A DNA stretch of 64,000 bases from Achromobacter marplatensis (lineage in GTDB: Bacteria > Pseudomonadota > Gammaproteobacteria > Burkholderiales > Burkholderiaceae_B): positions 372,001-436,000 of the forward strand of contig NZ_NJIG01000007.1 of assembly GCF_002209535.1 (NCBI RefSeq), read 5' to 3'. The notes beneath the pieces were generated by a model. The model was not told the DNA's origin, did no database searches, and saw only the letters and a program-made list of their open reading frames with translations. A program made the translations under genes and the position numbers. Positions within the stretch are counted from its first letter, which is position 1; every line of letters starts with the position of its first letter. Shown piece by piece: positions 17,837 through 29,770 of the stretch.

Positions 17837-19636
17837 CTAGGAGCGCACCGTCCGGCCATCCGGATGCAACCACTCCAACACGCCCGTATCGGCCCGTGCC
17901 GCCTGCACGGCCAGCCCCTGGCTCCACTGCCGCGCAATCTCAGGTGGCCCGCCATCGATGCCGTCAGCCGTCCGCAACGAGGCCGGCGCGCCGATCCAGG
18001 CGTAGACCGGCTCATGCAGCCAGGCGCCATCCGCCGCCGCAATACCCACATGCAAACCGTCCGGGCTGTGGGAGGAGGGCGTCTCGGGCGCCGCCGCGCA
18101 CAGCCACCCGTAGGCCACGCCCCAGTTCAAGCCGAACACCATCTGGTGCGCACACGGCACCACCTCGCGGCCTTCCCGCATGTCATAGACGCCCTGGAAC
18201 CACGCGTCCCACTCCGCATGCTCCACGCACTGCAACACGCGCACGTAGCGGCCTGGCTGCCCGGCAGGCGCGGGGGTGATTTCGGCAGGATCCTCAGACG
18301 GCAGCCACACGATGTCGCCCAGATCCGTATACGCCACCGGCACCCGCACGTTGCCCTGGCCGTCGACGATCCCGCGCCGGTTATCGCCGGTCAGGACACG
18401 AATCCGCATCTGGCCGCGCGCGCACTGCTCGGCCGCCTCCGTCTCGGTATCCACCGGTCCCATCGCCTCGTACACGGCGTCCAGCAGCTGGCGTCCCTGG
18501 GTATCGATCAACCCCTGCAATCCGCCGCGCCGGGTCACATACGCATGCAGCGCGTCTTCCCAGTTGATGTCGTCCCACTGCGGCGGCACGCGCCACGCGC
18601 CGCGCTGGTCGATCAAGCCCCATTGCCCGGCCTCGCAGGCAGGCGCCAAGCCCCCCGGCGAGAAATCGCCTGCGAATTCGAAACGCGGCGGGATGGCCCA
18701 CGCCCCCAGCTTATCCACAAAGCCGATGTTCTCCCCGACGCGCGCCATCACCAGACCCTGTGCATAACTCCACACCTCATCCAGCACGCACGGCATCAGC
18801 GCGTGGCCGCCGGTGTCGATCAAGCCCAGCTTGTCGTCCTTCAATACCGTGGCGACGCCGTCCTCAAATGCCCAGATCGCGTCGAACTGCGGCGCCAGCA
18901 CCACCTGTCCGCCATCGGCCGGGCCGACGCGCACGCCCCACAAGTTGTCCACAACAAAGCGGTGCAATCCTTCGCCCAGGTGCGTGTCGTCGTGATCTTC
19001 GTCGCCCCCTTCCCCAACATCAGCCACGAAGTCTTCATACCGAACGGCACGCGCGGGCTCTTGCTCGGCGAAGTAGGGGTGATCCAGGCCGCCCAATCCG
19101 AAGCGCCACGCCCACCCCGAGGCATCATCCACATCGCGCACCTCCAGCAAGCGCAGGACGCCCGCCACGTCTTGCGCCGCCATCCCCTCGCGCAGCGCCT
19201 GCCAGCGCTGGCTGCACAGCTCTCGCACATGACCGACATACGCCGCCGCGCCGCCGCCGTGCATCCACGCCAGTTCGTCCAGATTCACGCTTATCCACAA
19301 GTCGGCGTCTTCGGGTTCCCCGTCGATCCGTTCGGCAAGATAGGTGGCCGCGGCATCCAGCTGCAAGCAGTAGGGCGCATCGTCGCGTGCCGCATGCGAC
19401 AGCAAGAACGCCGCGACCTCGCACAAACGGTCATGCGCCGCGTGCGCGGGCACGGCCAGCCCGGCGGTGCCGGCGTCGCCGAACACCCGCTGCGACGCGT
19501 CCGCTTGCGACAACTCACCATCGGCCAACAACACCTGCCACAAGGTCGGCAGATTGCCGTTGGCGCTGGCGATTTCCGCGGACACCACCTGGCCATCCTG
19601 TTCCGACTGCAAACCCAACCACGCCCGATTACCCAT
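17837..19636 (-). CDS. WG-repeat-containing protein
   Basis: The protein has 599 residues from MGNRAWLGLQ; AAGGA lies 8 bp before this ATG. No signal peptide or membrane segment is visible. The N-terminal half is acidic and unfamiliar. The middle holds several WG-type repeats ([66 protein letters not shown]), spaced about 45-55 residues. Such repeats form beta-sheet scaffolds of unknown function. The gene follows gyrB after its terminator, so it has its own promoter or read-through. It contains two perfect DnaA boxes. Confidence 0.82.
   Translation of the reverse strand: MGNRAWLGLQSEQDGQVVSAEIASANGNLPTLWQVLLADGELSQADASQRVFGDAGTAGLAVPAHAAHDRLCEVAAFLLSHAARDDAPYCLQLDAAATYLAERIDGEPEDADLWISVNLDELAWMHGGGAAAYVGHVRELCSQRWQALREGMAAQDVAGVLRLLEVRDVDDASGWAWRFGLGGLDHPYFAEQEPARAVRYEDFVADVGEGGDEDHDDTHLGEGLHRFVVDNLWGVRVGPADGGQVVLAPQFDAIWAFEDGVATVLKDDKLGLIDTGGHALMPCVLDEVWSYAQGLVMARVGENIGFVDKLGAWAIPPRFEFAGDFSPGGLAPACEAGQWGLIDQRGAWRVPPQWDDINWEDALHAYVTRRGGLQGLIDTQGRQLLDAVYEAMGPVDTETEAAEQCARGQMRIRVLTGDNRRGIVDGQGNVRVPVAYTDLGDIVWLPSEDPAEITPAPAGQPGRYVRVLQCVEHAEWDAWFQGVYDMREGREVVPCAHQMVFGLNWGVAYGWLCAAAPETPSSHSPDGLHVGIAAADGAWLHEPVYAWIGAPASLRTADGIDGGPPEIARQWSQGLAVQAARADTGVLEWLHPDGRTVRS
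18711..18719 (+). promoter_or_regulatory. perfect DnaA box inside WG-repeat gene
   Basis: TTATCCACA. On the coding strand it reads GTG GAT AAG (VDK), using ordinary codons. Confidence 0.45.
19291..19299 (+). promoter_or_regulatory. perfect DnaA box inside WG-repeat gene
   Basis: TTATCCACA. The coding strand reads TTG TGG ATA AGC (LWIS), where ATA is a rare Ile codon at this GC content. Confidence 0.5.
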
Positions 19637-19651
19637 CACAGCATCCTTGCA

Positions 19652-19688
19652 ACAAAAAAACAAAGGCCAGCCCGTCAAGGCTGGCCTT
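19652..19688 (-). terminator. rho-independent terminator after gyrB
   Basis: AAGGCCAGCC and GGCTGGCCTT pair around a 6-base loop. On the minus strand they are followed by TGTTTTTTTG. It lies 22 bp past the gyrB stop codon. Confidence 0.85.
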
Positions 19689-19710
19689 CGCTACGACACA
19701 GCGGCCGCGA

Positions 19711-22176
<2,466 letters not shown>

Positions 22177-22253
22177 TTAAAGAACGGCCTGGCGGCCGGA
22201 CCGCCCGCAGGCCTAGGCCCGCAAGCGGCACAAACCCACAAATGGGGCGCGGA

Positions 22254-23363
22254 TCAGATCCGCATGGGCATGACGACGTACTTGAACTGGTCGTCTTCGG
22301 GCAAGGTGATGAGCGCCGACGCGTTCGCATCGGGCATGACCGACCACTGGATGTTGTCGACCTTCACGTTGGCCAGCACGTCGAGCAGGTAGCCCACGTT
22401 GAAGCCCACGTCCAGGGCTTCATGGCCGTAATCGATGTCAATTTCTTCCTGCGCCTCTTCCTGCTCGGCGTTGGAGGACGAGATCTTCATCTGGTTCTGC
22501 GCCAGTTGCAGGCGCACGCCCTTGAACTTGTCGGTGGTCAGGATGGCGGCGCGCTGCAGGCTGCCCTGAAGCGCTTCGCGGCCCACCATGAAGTGGCGCG
22601 TGTAGTTCGTGGGAATCACACGCGTGAAATCGGGGAACTTGCCTTCAACCAGCTTGGACACCAGTTCCACGTCGCCGAAACGGAAACGGATCTGGCCGGG
22701 CGCCACATCGATGGAGACCACCTCGTCGGAGTCTTCCAGCAGGCGCTGCATTTCCAGCACGGTCTTGCGCGGCACGATCACTTCGTGGCGTTCGGCAATG
22801 CCGTCGGCCTCGGTCGAGCAATGCGCCAGGCGGTGGCCATCGGTGGCGACGGCGCGCACACGACCCGGTTCAAACACCAGCAGCATGCCGTTCAGGTAAT
22901 AGCGGATGTCCTGTTGCGCCATGGCGAAGTGCACCATGTTGAACAGGTGGCGCAGCGTGCGTTGCGGCATGGTGAGCGAGACGTCCCACTGCTCGGGCTG
23001 AGCGACGGTGGGGAACTCGCTGGCAGCCAGCGTCTGCAACGCGAAGCGGCTCTTGGCCGACTGCACCGACAGCTTGTTGCTGGCCAGCGCCAGGCGCACG
23101 TCGCCGGTGTCCGGCAACGCCTTCAGGATGTCCAGCAGCTTGCGCGCCGCAACCGTAGTGGACTCGTTGTCCTGGCCCACGCCGAAGTCGGCGTGCGTGG
23201 TGATCTGTACTTCGAGGTCGGTCGCAATGAAAGCAACTTTGTTGCCTTCCTTGCGCATCAGGATGTTCGCCAGGATGGGCAGGGTATGGCGTCTTTCGAC
23301 GATGCCCGCCACGGTCGACAGCGGTTTCAGCAATGCATCGCGTGTGGTTTGTACGAGTTGCAT
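22254..23363 (-). CDS. dnaN: DNA polymerase III sliding clamp subunit beta
   Basis: The protein has 369 residues starting MQLVQTTRDALL, the normal family start (E. coli 366). An ATG two codons upstream (23369) sits directly against the only Shine-Dalgarno sequence AAAAGG (23370-23375), too close to use. The ATG at 23363 has a 6-base spacing and is preferred. The C-terminal YVVMPMRI is the conserved beta-clamp end. The ring clamp tethers Pol III to DNA. The ribosome site lies inside the last codons of dnaA, indicating translational coupling. Confidence 0.97.
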   Translation of the reverse strand: MQLVQTTRDALLKPLSTVAGIVERRHTLPILANILMRKEGNKVAFIATDLEVQITTHADFGVGQDNESTTVAARKLLDILKALPDTGDVRLALASNKLSVQSAKSRFALQTLAASEFPTVAQPEQWDVSLTMPQRTLRHLFNMVHFAMAQQDIRYYLNGMLLVFEPGRVRAVATDGHRLAHCSTEADGIAERHEVIVPRKTVLEMQRLLEDSDEVVSIDVAPGQIRFRFGDVELVSKLVEGKFPDFTRVIPTNYTRHFMVGREALQGSLQRAAILTTDKFKGVRLQLAQNQMKISSSNAEQEEAQEEIDIDYGHEALDVGFNVGYLLDVLANVKVDNIQWSVMPDANASALITLPEDDQFKYVVMPMRI

Positions 23364-23365
23364 GT

Positions 23366-24817
23366 TCATCCTTTTAGAGTTTGTTCCAACACGTGCAGGG
23401 TATGGTTGAGCTCCGCTTGCTTTGCGCGGGCGTCGGAAATTTTGCGGACGGCGTGCAGGACGGTGGTGTGATCACGGCCACCGAACAGATCGCCGATTTC
23501 CGGCAGGCTTTTCTGGGTCAGCTCCTTGGCCAGGTACATCGCAACCTGGCGCGGCAACGCGATATTGGCGGGCCGGCGTTTCGAGTACATGTCGGCGACC
23601 TTGATCTTGTAGAAATCCGCAACCGTCTTCTGGATGTTTTCCACAGTGATCTGGCCGTTGGACACGGACAGCAGGTCCTTCAGGGCTTCCTTGCAGACAT
23701 CCACCGTCAGCACGTCGCGGCCGTGGAAGCGGGCGTAGGCCAGGACCTTGCGCAGCGCGCCTTCCAGTTCGCGCACGTTGCTGCGCAGATGCTTGGCGAT
23801 GAAGAAGGCCACTTCCTCGGGCATGGGCACGCCTTCGGATTCCGCCTTGCGCAGCAGAATCGCCACGCGCATCTCCAGCTCCGGCGGCTCGATCGCCACC
23901 GTCAGGCCGGAATCAAAGCGCGAGATCAGGCGGCTGTCGATGCCCGACAGTTCCTTCGGATACGTATCGCTGGTGATGATGATCTGCTTGCGCTGGGCCA
24001 CCATCGCCTCGAACGCGTAGAAGAACTCTTCCTGCGTGCGGTTCTTGCCGGAGAAGAACTGGATATCGTCGATCAGCAGCAGATCCAGCGAATGGTAATA
24101 GCGCTTGAAGTCGTCGAATGCCTTGCGCTGGTACGCCTTCACCACGTCAGACACGTATTGGTCGGCATGCACATAGCGCACGCGCACCCCGGTGCCTGCC
24201 GCGACCATGGCGTTGCCGATGGCGTGGATCAGGTGGGTCTTGCCCAGGCCCACGCCGCCGTACAGGAACAGCGGGTTGTACGAGGTACCGGGGTTCTCGG
24301 CCACCTGCAGCGCGGCGGCGCGCGCCAGCTGGTTGGCCTTACCCGTCACGAAGTTCTCGAACGTCAGGTCCGTGTTCAGCCGCGAGCGCTCGTACACGAT
24401 GTTGGCCGCGTCGGCCGTCACCGCCTGCGCCGCCACGGTCGTGGCGGGAGGGGCGGGCGGTGCCGCGGCCTGCATGGGCGGCGCGCCGCCTGAGGGCTGA
24501 GCAGCGGACAGGTGCGTTTGTTCCGGCGGCTGCGCACGCACGGGAGCGACCGGCATGCGCGGCGCGGCTCCGTGGGACGGCAACTCGAACAAGACCTGTA
24601 CCGGTCGCTTGAACCACTCCGCGGCCAACGCTTCGATCTGGTGGGAAAAGTTCTTGCGCACCCAATCCAGCTTGAAGCGGTTGGGCGCGGCAACGCGCAG
24701 CACCGCCTGCGTTTCGTCGTACGCAAGCGGGACCAGCGGTCGTATCCACGCGCTGATTTGTTGGGGGGGGAGTTCCTGCTCAAGACGACTGACGCAGGTC
24801 TGCCAGAATTCTTTCAT
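23366..24817 (-). CDS. dnaA: chromosomal replication initiator protein DnaA
   Basis: The protein has 483 residues from [14 protein letters not shown], the usual start; an in-frame TTG at 24832 is less likely. Domain I spans about 1-80, and a Pro/Ala-rich linker (domain II) spans 80-140. The AAA+ domain has Walker [10 protein letters not shown] at 187-195 and Walker B LLLIDD at 246-251. Domain IV ends with the DnaA-box-binding helix motif [13 protein letters not shown]. It binds oriC to open the duplex. A perfect DnaA box 45 bp upstream suggests autoregulation. Confidence 0.98.
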   Translation of the reverse strand: MKEFWQTCVSRLEQELPPQQISAWIRPLVPLAYDETQAVLRVAAPNRFKLDWVRKNFSHQIEALAAEWFKRPVQVLFELPSHGAAPRMPVAPVRAQPPEQTHLSAAQPSGGAPPMQAAAPPAPPATTVAAQAVTADAANIVYERSRLNTDLTFENFVTGKANQLARAAALQVAENPGTSYNPLFLYGGVGLGKTHLIHAIGNAMVAAGTGVRVRYVHADQYVSDVVKAYQRKAFDDFKRYYHSLDLLLIDDIQFFSGKNRTQEEFFYAFEAMVAQRKQIIITSDTYPKELSGIDSRLISRFDSGLTVAIEPPELEMRVAILLRKAESEGVPMPEEVAFFIAKHLRSNVRELEGALRKVLAYARFHGRDVLTVDVCKEALKDLLSVSNGQITVENIQKTVADFYKIKVADMYSKRRPANIALPRQVAMYLAKELTQKSLPEIGDLFGGRDHTTVLHAVRKISDARAKQAELNHTLHVLEQTLKG

Positions 24818-24861
24818 GTCGCTCTTATTCAAACCTCGATTCTACCTTGCCTGAGCACGGG

Positions 24862-24870
24862 TTATCCACA
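24862..24870 (+). promoter_or_regulatory. perfect DnaA box upstream of dnaA
   Basis: TTATCCACA lies 45 bp before the dnaA start, in the expected 5' untranslated or promoter region. This fits the widespread DnaA autorepression. Confidence 0.7.
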
Positions 24871-24910
24871 GGGTAGGACATAAGCGTCTACACTGCCCAG
24901 GCTTAACTGT

Positions 24911-24939
24911 TTGACAAGACAGGGAAAACTTGCTGAAAT
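24911..24939 (+). promoter_or_regulatory. candidate promoter for rpmH-rnpA
   Basis: TTGACA (24911-24916) and TGAAAT (24934-24939) are separated by 17 bp. The -35 is perfect and the -10 matches 4 of 6. A long leader of about 275 bases would precede rpmH. Confidence 0.45.
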
Positions 24940-25221
24940 GGTGGGCTTTTCCGAATTCTGTCTGTCAGAAGGTTTCACAGAGAGCTTAGCCGGAGTTGTG
25001 GCAAGACCCCTCCTTTCATAGGTCGGGCGCTTTTCCGCACTGTCCGGTTTTTAGCTTTGCTGAATAGGTCGCCTGGGAAGAAATTCCCAGTCCAGAGCCC
25101 CGTCTACGAGTTGTTTTTGCACCTGTTGCAAAAATGCTCACTAGATACCCGCTTCTGAATGCGCGACCTGGAACCCTCCGGGCAGGTCCCTTCTGACTTT
25201 TGTTCTTTTTGTGGATCGTCC

Positions 25222-25356
25222 ATGAAACGTACCTACCAACCTTCCGTTACCCGCCGCAAGCGCACCCATGGCTTTCGCGTGCGCATGAAAACCCGCGCTG
25301 GCCGCGCCATCCTGAGCGCCCGTCGCGCCAAGGGCCGCAAGCGTCTGGCCGTCTAA
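25222..25356 (+). CDS. rpmH: 50S ribosomal protein L34
   Basis: The protein has 44 residues, [18 protein letters not shown] at the start, strongly basic and near-identical in pattern to bacterial L34. It is part of the large ribosomal subunit. It leads the rpmH-rnpA-yidD-yidC cluster, divergent from dnaA, a layout conserved across bacteria. Confidence 0.98.
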   Translation: MKRTYQPSVTRRKRTHGFRVRMKTRAGRAILSARRAKGRKRLAV

Positions 25357-25467
25357 GTCCGGGATTTCCGGTTTTTCCGGAAACCTGACTATTTGCACGG
25401 ACCGGCCATATTGCAAGACCTCTCGCAATCTCGTTCCGGTTCCGCGCAAACGCCTGACCCGCAGTCC

Positions 25468-25839
25468 ATGCCGCGCTCCACGCTTCCCCCGGAGGCGCGG
25501 CTGCATCGCCCCTCCGAGTTCGCCGCTGCCCTAAAAGGCCGGCGTCTTGCCCGAGGGGCGTTATTCATTGTGACTTCAGCTCCCAATGATCTGCCCCCCG
25601 GCCAGGATGCCTGTGCGCGCTTGGGACTCATCATCGCCAAGCGGTTCGCCGCCCACGCCAGTACGCGCAACGCCATCAAGCGGGTCATCCGCGAAGCGTT
25701 CCGCCACCGGCGCCTGGCGCTGCCCGCCAAGGATTACGTCGTGCGCCTGCATAGCAAGGTCGCTCCCACCACGCTTACCTCGCTTAAACGCTTGGCTAGA
25801 GCCGAAGTGGATGCTCACTTTGAGCGGATCGCGCGATGA
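25468..25839 (+). CDS. rnpA: ribonuclease P protein component
   Basis: The protein has 123 residues from [18 protein letters not shown]; the frame is open further upstream but this start matches the family. The RNR signature appears as [16 protein letters not shown], with basic residues that contact the P RNA and pre-tRNA leader. It cleaves tRNA 5' leaders together with the RNA subunit. It overlaps yidD by ATGA. Confidence 0.96.
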   Translation: MPRSTLPPEARLHRPSEFAAALKGRRLARGALFIVTSAPNDLPPGQDACARLGLIIAKRFAAHASTRNAIKRVIREAFRHRRLALPAKDYVVRLHSKVAPTTLTSLKRLARAEVDAHFERIAR

Positions 25840-26111
25840 TTTTCAAAGCACTGCTCATCGCCCCCATCCGGTTCTACAGGTTCTTCCTGAGTCCCTGGAT
25901 AGGCAGGCAGTGCCGCTTCACCCCGACTTGCTCGGCGTACGCGATTGAAGCAATCGAACGCCACGGCGCCTGGCGCGGCTTCTGGCTGGGCGTCCGGCGC
26001 ATTGGCCGATGCCATCCGTGGTCGCCCGGCGGCTGGGATCCGGTTCCACCGGCCCCGGGAACCAAAGGCACCCCGTGCTGCTCCCACAGCCACCGCACCG
26101 AGCACGATTGA
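25836..26111 (+). CDS. yidD: membrane protein insertion efficiency factor YidD
   Basis: The protein has 91 residues. The core [20 protein letters not shown] and [12 protein letters not shown] are the hallmark YidD segments, with conserved cysteines. An amphipathic N-terminus associates with the inner membrane near YidC. It is coupled by a 4-bp overlap to rnpA and precedes yidC by 48 bp. The tail after PPAPG is longer than in some relatives. Confidence 0.95.
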   Translation: MIFKALLIAPIRFYRFFLSPWIGRQCRFTPTCSAYAIEAIERHGAWRGFWLGVRRIGRCHPWSPGGWDPVPPAPGTKGTPCCSHSHRTEHD

Positions 26112-26159
26112 CGCTAAACTGGCGGGCTTTGCTGGCCCGTATTCACTTCAGTAGGCACC

Positions 26160-27839
26160 ATGGATATCCGACGTACCGTCCTCTGGATGATTTTTTCCTT
26201 TTCGCTGTTGCTCCTTTGGAACAACTGGCAAATCCATAACGGCAAGCCGTCGCTGTTCGGGGGCCCCACGCCCGCGGCCAGCACGACGGATCCGCAGGCC
26301 GGCGCCAATAACGCCACGCCTTCGGTGCCTAGCGCGCCCGCAACCGCGGCCACCGCGCCGTCGGCGGTCCCTGGCGCCGCCACGCCCGCTGCCGCGCGCT
26401 CGGAAGAAGTCGTCATCACCACCGACGTGCTGCGCCTGACGTTCGACACGATGGGCGCCCAACTGGTGCGCGCCGAACTGCTGAAGTACCCGGCAACCGG
26501 CCAGCCGGACAAGCCCACGGTTCTGCTGGATCGTTCGGCCGGCCTGAACTACGTCGTGCAGTCCGGCGTGGTTGGCGCGCCTAACGGCCAGAGCTTCCCC
26601 ACGCACCAGACGCCTTTCCGCCTGGTGACGTCGGAACGCCAGCTGACCGGCGACAACCTGGTCGTCTCGTTCGAAGGCGAATCGGGTGGCGTGAAGGTCA
26701 CCAAGTCGTTCACCCTGCATAAGGGCCGCTACGACATCGACGTGCGCCACGACCTGGCCAACGTCGGTTCCGCCCCCGTGACGCCCGCGCTGTATCTGCA
26801 GCTTGAGCGCGACGGCAACGACCCGGCCGACACGTCCAGCTTCTATCACACGTTCACCGGCTTCGCCGTCTACTCCGAGCAGGACAAGTTCCAAAAGAGC
26901 ACGTTCAGCGATATTGAGAAGAAGAAGGCCAACTACATCAAGCAGGCGGACAACGGCTGGATCGCCGTGGTGCAGCATTACTTCGCCACCGCCTGGGTAC
27001 CGCCGCAAGGCAAGCCGCGCACGAACGAACTGCTGGAAGTACAGAAGAACCTGTACGCCGCCCGCAGCATCGAAGCCGTCGGCGAAATCGCCCCCGGCGC
27101 CGCGTCGCGCGTTGACTCGCACCTGTGGGTCGGTCCGCAAGACCAGAAGGCCATGGCGGCGCTTGCCCCTGGCCTGGAACTGGTGGTGGACTATGGCTGG
27201 CTGACCATCATCGCCAAGCCGCTGTTCACGCTGATGACCTGGCTGCATTCGCTCCTGGGCAACTGGGGCTGGACCATCGTTGCGCTGACCGTGCTGATCA
27301 AGGCCATCTTCTACCCGCTGGCCGCCGCGAGCTACCGCTCGATGGCCCGCATGAAGCAAGTGGCCCCGCGCCTGCAGGCCCTGAAGGAAAAGTACGGCGA
27401 CGACAAGCAGAAGCTCAACGCCGCCATGATGGAGATGTACCGCACCGAAAAGATCAACCCGCTGGGCGGCTGCTTGCCGATGGTGGTGCAGATCCCGGTG
27501 TTCATCTCGCTGTACTGGGTGCTGCTGGCCAGCGTGGAAATGCGCGGCGCGCCGTGGATCCTGTGGGTGCATGACCTGTCGATCCGCGACCCGTTCTTCA
27601 TTCTGCCCGCCATCATGATGGCCACCATGTTCCTGCAGATCAAACTGAACCCGACGCCTCCGGACCCCATCCAGGCCAAGGTCATGATGATCATGCCGCT
27701 GGTGTTCGGCGGGATGATGTTCTTCTTCCCGGCCGGCCTGGTGCTGTACTGGTGCGTCAACAACACGTTGTCGATCGCCCAGCAGTGGTCCATCACCCGC
27801 GCCATGCAGCGCAAGACGGAAGCCTTGGCGAACCGCTGA
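26160..27839 (+). CDS. yidC: membrane protein insertase YidC
   Basis: The protein has 559 residues. It has an N-terminal membrane anchor (MDIRRTVLWMIFSFSLLLLW), an Ala/Pro/Thr-rich linker to about residue 80, then the large periplasmic beta-super-sandwich domain, and five C-terminal helices forming the insertase core (from about residue 355, including the basic first-helix region YRSMARMKQVAPRLQALKEK). It inserts and folds inner-membrane proteins alone or with SecYEG. It ends the rpmH cluster at a strong terminator. Confidence 0.97.
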   Translation: MDIRRTVLWMIFSFSLLLLWNNWQIHNGKPSLFGGPTPAASTTDPQAGANNATPSVPSAPATAATAPSAVPGAATPAAARSEEVVITTDVLRLTFDTMGAQLVRAELLKYPATGQPDKPTVLLDRSAGLNYVVQSGVVGAPNGQSFPTHQTPFRLVTSERQLTGDNLVVSFEGESGGVKVTKSFTLHKGRYDIDVRHDLANVGSAPVTPALYLQLERDGNDPADTSSFYHTFTGFAVYSEQDKFQKSTFSDIEKKKANYIKQADNGWIAVVQHYFATAWVPPQGKPRTNELLEVQKNLYAARSIEAVGEIAPGAASRVDSHLWVGPQDQKAMAALAPGLELVVDYGWLTIIAKPLFTLMTWLHSLLGNWGWTIVALTVLIKAIFYPLAAASYRSMARMKQVAPRLQALKEKYGDDKQKLNAAMMEMYRTEKINPLGGCLPMVVQIPVFISLYWVLLASVEMRGAPWILWVHDLSIRDPFFILPAIMMATMFLQIKLNPTPPDPIQAKVMMIMPLVFGGMMFFFPAGLVLYWCVNNTLSIAQQWSITRAMQRKTEALANR

Positions 27840-27861
27840 GCCTGACGTTGCAAGCATGAAG

Positions 27862-27889
27862 AACCGGCCCTCAGGGGCCGGTTTTTTTT
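27862..27889 (+). terminator. rho-independent terminator after yidC
   Basis: AACCGGCCC and GGGCCGGTT pair around a 4-base loop and run straight into eight Ts. It lies 22 bp past the yidC stop. Confidence 0.9.
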
Positions 27890-27942
27890 CGCCCGCGGCG
27901 CCAGCGCGCCTCGCATCCTGCTGCCGCATCGAGCCGTTGATA

Positions 27943-27957
27943 ATAGATAAATACTAT
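27943..27957 (+). promoter_or_regulatory. OxyR-like half-site upstream of catalase
   Basis: ATAGATAAATACTAT matches the ATAG-N7-CTAT core of OxyR operators. It lies in an AT-rich patch about 150 bp before katA. No second consensus half-site is clear, and no oxyR gene is in the window, so this is a candidate only. Confidence 0.4.
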
Positions 27958-28107
27958 TGAATTTGACGTATCAATCAACTTCACAAGTGCAACCATGACC
28001 CCTATGATGTGTCGGACATATTCCCCAGGCGGCAACGCGGGGGTATGCACGACACGGCGCGGGCCTACCAGGGCACGCGCATTCCAGAATCACGTAGGGA
28101 GTGTGCT

Positions 28108-29553
28108 ATGACCGACAAGAAGCATCTGACCACCGCAGCAGGCGCGCCGGTGGCGGACAATAACAACACGCTGACCGCCGGCCCCCGCGGTCCCGCGCTG
28201 TTGCAGGACTTCTGGCTGATTGAAAAGCTTGCCCACTTCGACCGCGAACGCATCCCGGAACGCGTCGTCCACGCCAAAGGCTCGGGCGCTTACGGCACGT
28301 TCACCGTCACGCATGACATCACGCGCTACACGCGCGCCAACATCTTCTCGCAGGTCGGCAAGCAAACTCCGCTGTTTTTGCGCTTTTCCACCGTTGCCGG
28401 CGAACGCGGGGCGGCCGACGCCGAACGCGACGTGCGCGGCTTCGCCATCAAGTTCTACACGGATGAAGGCAACTGGGACCTGGTGGGCAACAACACCCCC
28501 GTCTTCTTCATCCGCGATCCGCTGAAGTTTCCCGACTTCATCCACACCCAGAAACGCGACCCCAAGACCAACCTGCGCAGCGCCACCGCCGCCTGGGACT
28601 TCTGGTCGCTCAGCCCCGAATCGCTGCACCAGGTGACGACCCTGATGAGTGATCGCGGCATCCCGGCCAACCTGCGCCAGCAGCATGGTTTCGGCTCGCA
28701 CACGTTCAGCTTCGTCAACAGCAACAACGAACGCTTCTACGTGAAATTCCACTTCAAGTCGCAGCAAGGCATCGCCTGTCTGACCGACGAGGAAGCGGCG
28801 CAAGTGGTCGCTCACGACCGCGAAAGCTCGCAGCGCGACCTGTTCAACAACATCGCGCAGGGCAACTTCCCGAAGTGGACGCTGAAGGTGCAGATCATGC
28901 CCGAGGCCGAAGCCGAGACCTATCACATCAACCCGTTCGACCTGACCAAGGTCTGGCCACACGGCGACTACCCGCTGATTGAAGTGGGCGTGCTGGAACT
29001 GAACAAGAACCCCGAAAACTATTTCGCGGAAGTGGAGCAAGCCGCCTTTACGCCCGCCAATATCGTCCCCGGCATCGATTTCTCGCCGGACAAGATGCTG
29101 CAAGGGCGCCTGTTCTCGTACGGGGACACGCACCGCTACCGCCTGGGCATCAATCACCACCAGATCCCGGTGAACGCTGCGCGCTGCCCCGTCCACAGCT
29201 ACCACCGCGACGGCGCCAGCCGCGTGGACGGCAACGCCGGCGGCACGCTGAACTACGAGCCCAACAGCGCGGGCGAGTGGAAGGAAACCCCGTCCGCCGG
29301 CGAACCGCCGCTGGCCCTGGACGGCCAGGCCGCCGCGCGCTGGAACCACCGCGTGGATGACGACTACTACTCGCAACCGGGCGCCTTGTTCCGCCTGATG
29401 ACACCCGCCCAGCAGGAACTGCTGTTCGGTAACATCGGCCGCCACATGGCGGGCGTGCCCGAAGAAATCCAGCGCCGCCAACTGGAACACTTCAGAAAGG
29501 CCGACCCCGCCTATGCCGCCGGCGTGGCAAAGGCGCTGGGACTGAAGATCTAG
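28108..29553 (+). CDS. katA: catalase (haem, clade 3)
   Basis: The protein has 481 residues, the small-subunit monofunctional catalase size. Distal catalytic His-55 lies in ERVVHAKG, Asn-128 in VGNNTPVFF, and the proximal haem-ligand Tyr-338 in [10 protein letters not shown]. No signal peptide is present, so it is cytoplasmic. It converts hydrogen peroxide to water and oxygen. The ATG at 28108 follows AGGGAG; a longer frame upstream lacks a ribosome site. The gene stands alone between terminators, with an OxyR-like site upstream. Confidence 0.96.
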   Translation: MTDKKHLTTAAGAPVADNNNTLTAGPRGPALLQDFWLIEKLAHFDRERIPERVVHAKGSGAYGTFTVTHDITRYTRANIFSQVGKQTPLFLRFSTVAGERGAADAERDVRGFAIKFYTDEGNWDLVGNNTPVFFIRDPLKFPDFIHTQKRDPKTNLRSATAAWDFWSLSPESLHQVTTLMSDRGIPANLRQQHGFGSHTFSFVNSNNERFYVKFHFKSQQGIACLTDEEAAQVVAHDRESSQRDLFNNIAQGNFPKWTLKVQIMPEAEAETYHINPFDLTKVWPHGDYPLIEVGVLELNKNPENYFAEVEQAAFTPANIVPGIDFSPDKMLQGRLFSYGDTHRYRLGINHHQIPVNAARCPVHSYHRDGASRVDGNAGGTLNYEPNSAGEWKETPSAGEPPLALDGQAAARWNHRVDDDYYSQPGALFRLMTPAQQELLFGNIGRHMAGVPEEIQRRQLEHFRKADPAYAAGVAKALGLKI

Positions 29554-29574
29554 GCGTCTCGTCGCTCGAAAGGA

Positions 29575-29606
29575 AAGCGGCCCCTTCTTGGGGCCGCTTT
29601 TTTTTT
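29575..29606 (+). terminator. rho-independent terminator after katA
   Basis: AAGCGGCCCC and GGGGCCGCTT pair around TTCTT, followed by a run of Ts. It lies 22 bp after the stop codon. Confidence 0.92.
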
Positions 29607-29618
29607 GGGTGGTTCGGG

Positions 29619-29685
29619 TGATGGGTTGCGCGCGCTGGGCGGCCGCTTGCGGGCAAACACTGCCGTGCGCTCCACCCATCCTACG
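29619..29685 (-). repeat. 67-bp dispersed hairpin element, copy B1
   Basis: It runs TGATGGGTTGCGCGCGCTGG to CACCCATCCTACG, i.e. the element in minus orientation. With copy B2 it forms an inverted pair separated by 16 bp, directly after the katA terminator. Confidence 0.8.
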
Positions 29686-29701
29686 ACGCACGATCATCCT
29701 T

Positions 29702-29768
29702 CGTAGGATGGGTGAAGCGCGGCAATGCCGTCCAAAGCCGGCAAACGCCCAGCGCGCGCAACCCATCA
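29702..29768 (+). repeat. 67-bp dispersed hairpin element, copy B2
   Basis: It runs CGTAGGATGGGTGAAGCGC to GCGCGCAACCCATCA. It ends 2 bp from the stop codon of the convergent ABC permease gene, so it occupies the 3' region of both flanking transcripts. Confidence 0.8.
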
Positions 29769-29770
29769 CC

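Larger units (their letters stand above)
24818..25221. other. dnaA-rpmH divergent intergenic region
   Basis: This 404-bp region separates two divergent core operons. It holds one perfect DnaA box (24862-24870), a promoter-like pair for rpmH, and a pyrimidine-rich stretch near 25190-25212. In some bacteria (Pseudomonas) oriC lies in this gap. With only one consensus box here, and five in the mnmG-upstream region, it looks like a dnaA regulatory region rather than the main origin. Confidence 0.6.

Noticed and set aside
24818..25221. dnaA-rpmH gap as the main oriC
   Set aside because: It has only one consensus DnaA box and no parS nearby. The 52.56-53.42 kb region is better supported, but this cannot be settled without genome skew.
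25141..25506. Minus-strand open frame over rpmH
   Set aside because: It is antisense to rpmH and the start of rnpA, with no support as a gene.
29619..29768. Inverted pair B as an insertion sequence
   Set aside because: The pair is only about 150 bp, with no transposase frame and no target duplication visible; it is described as two copies of the 67-bp element.
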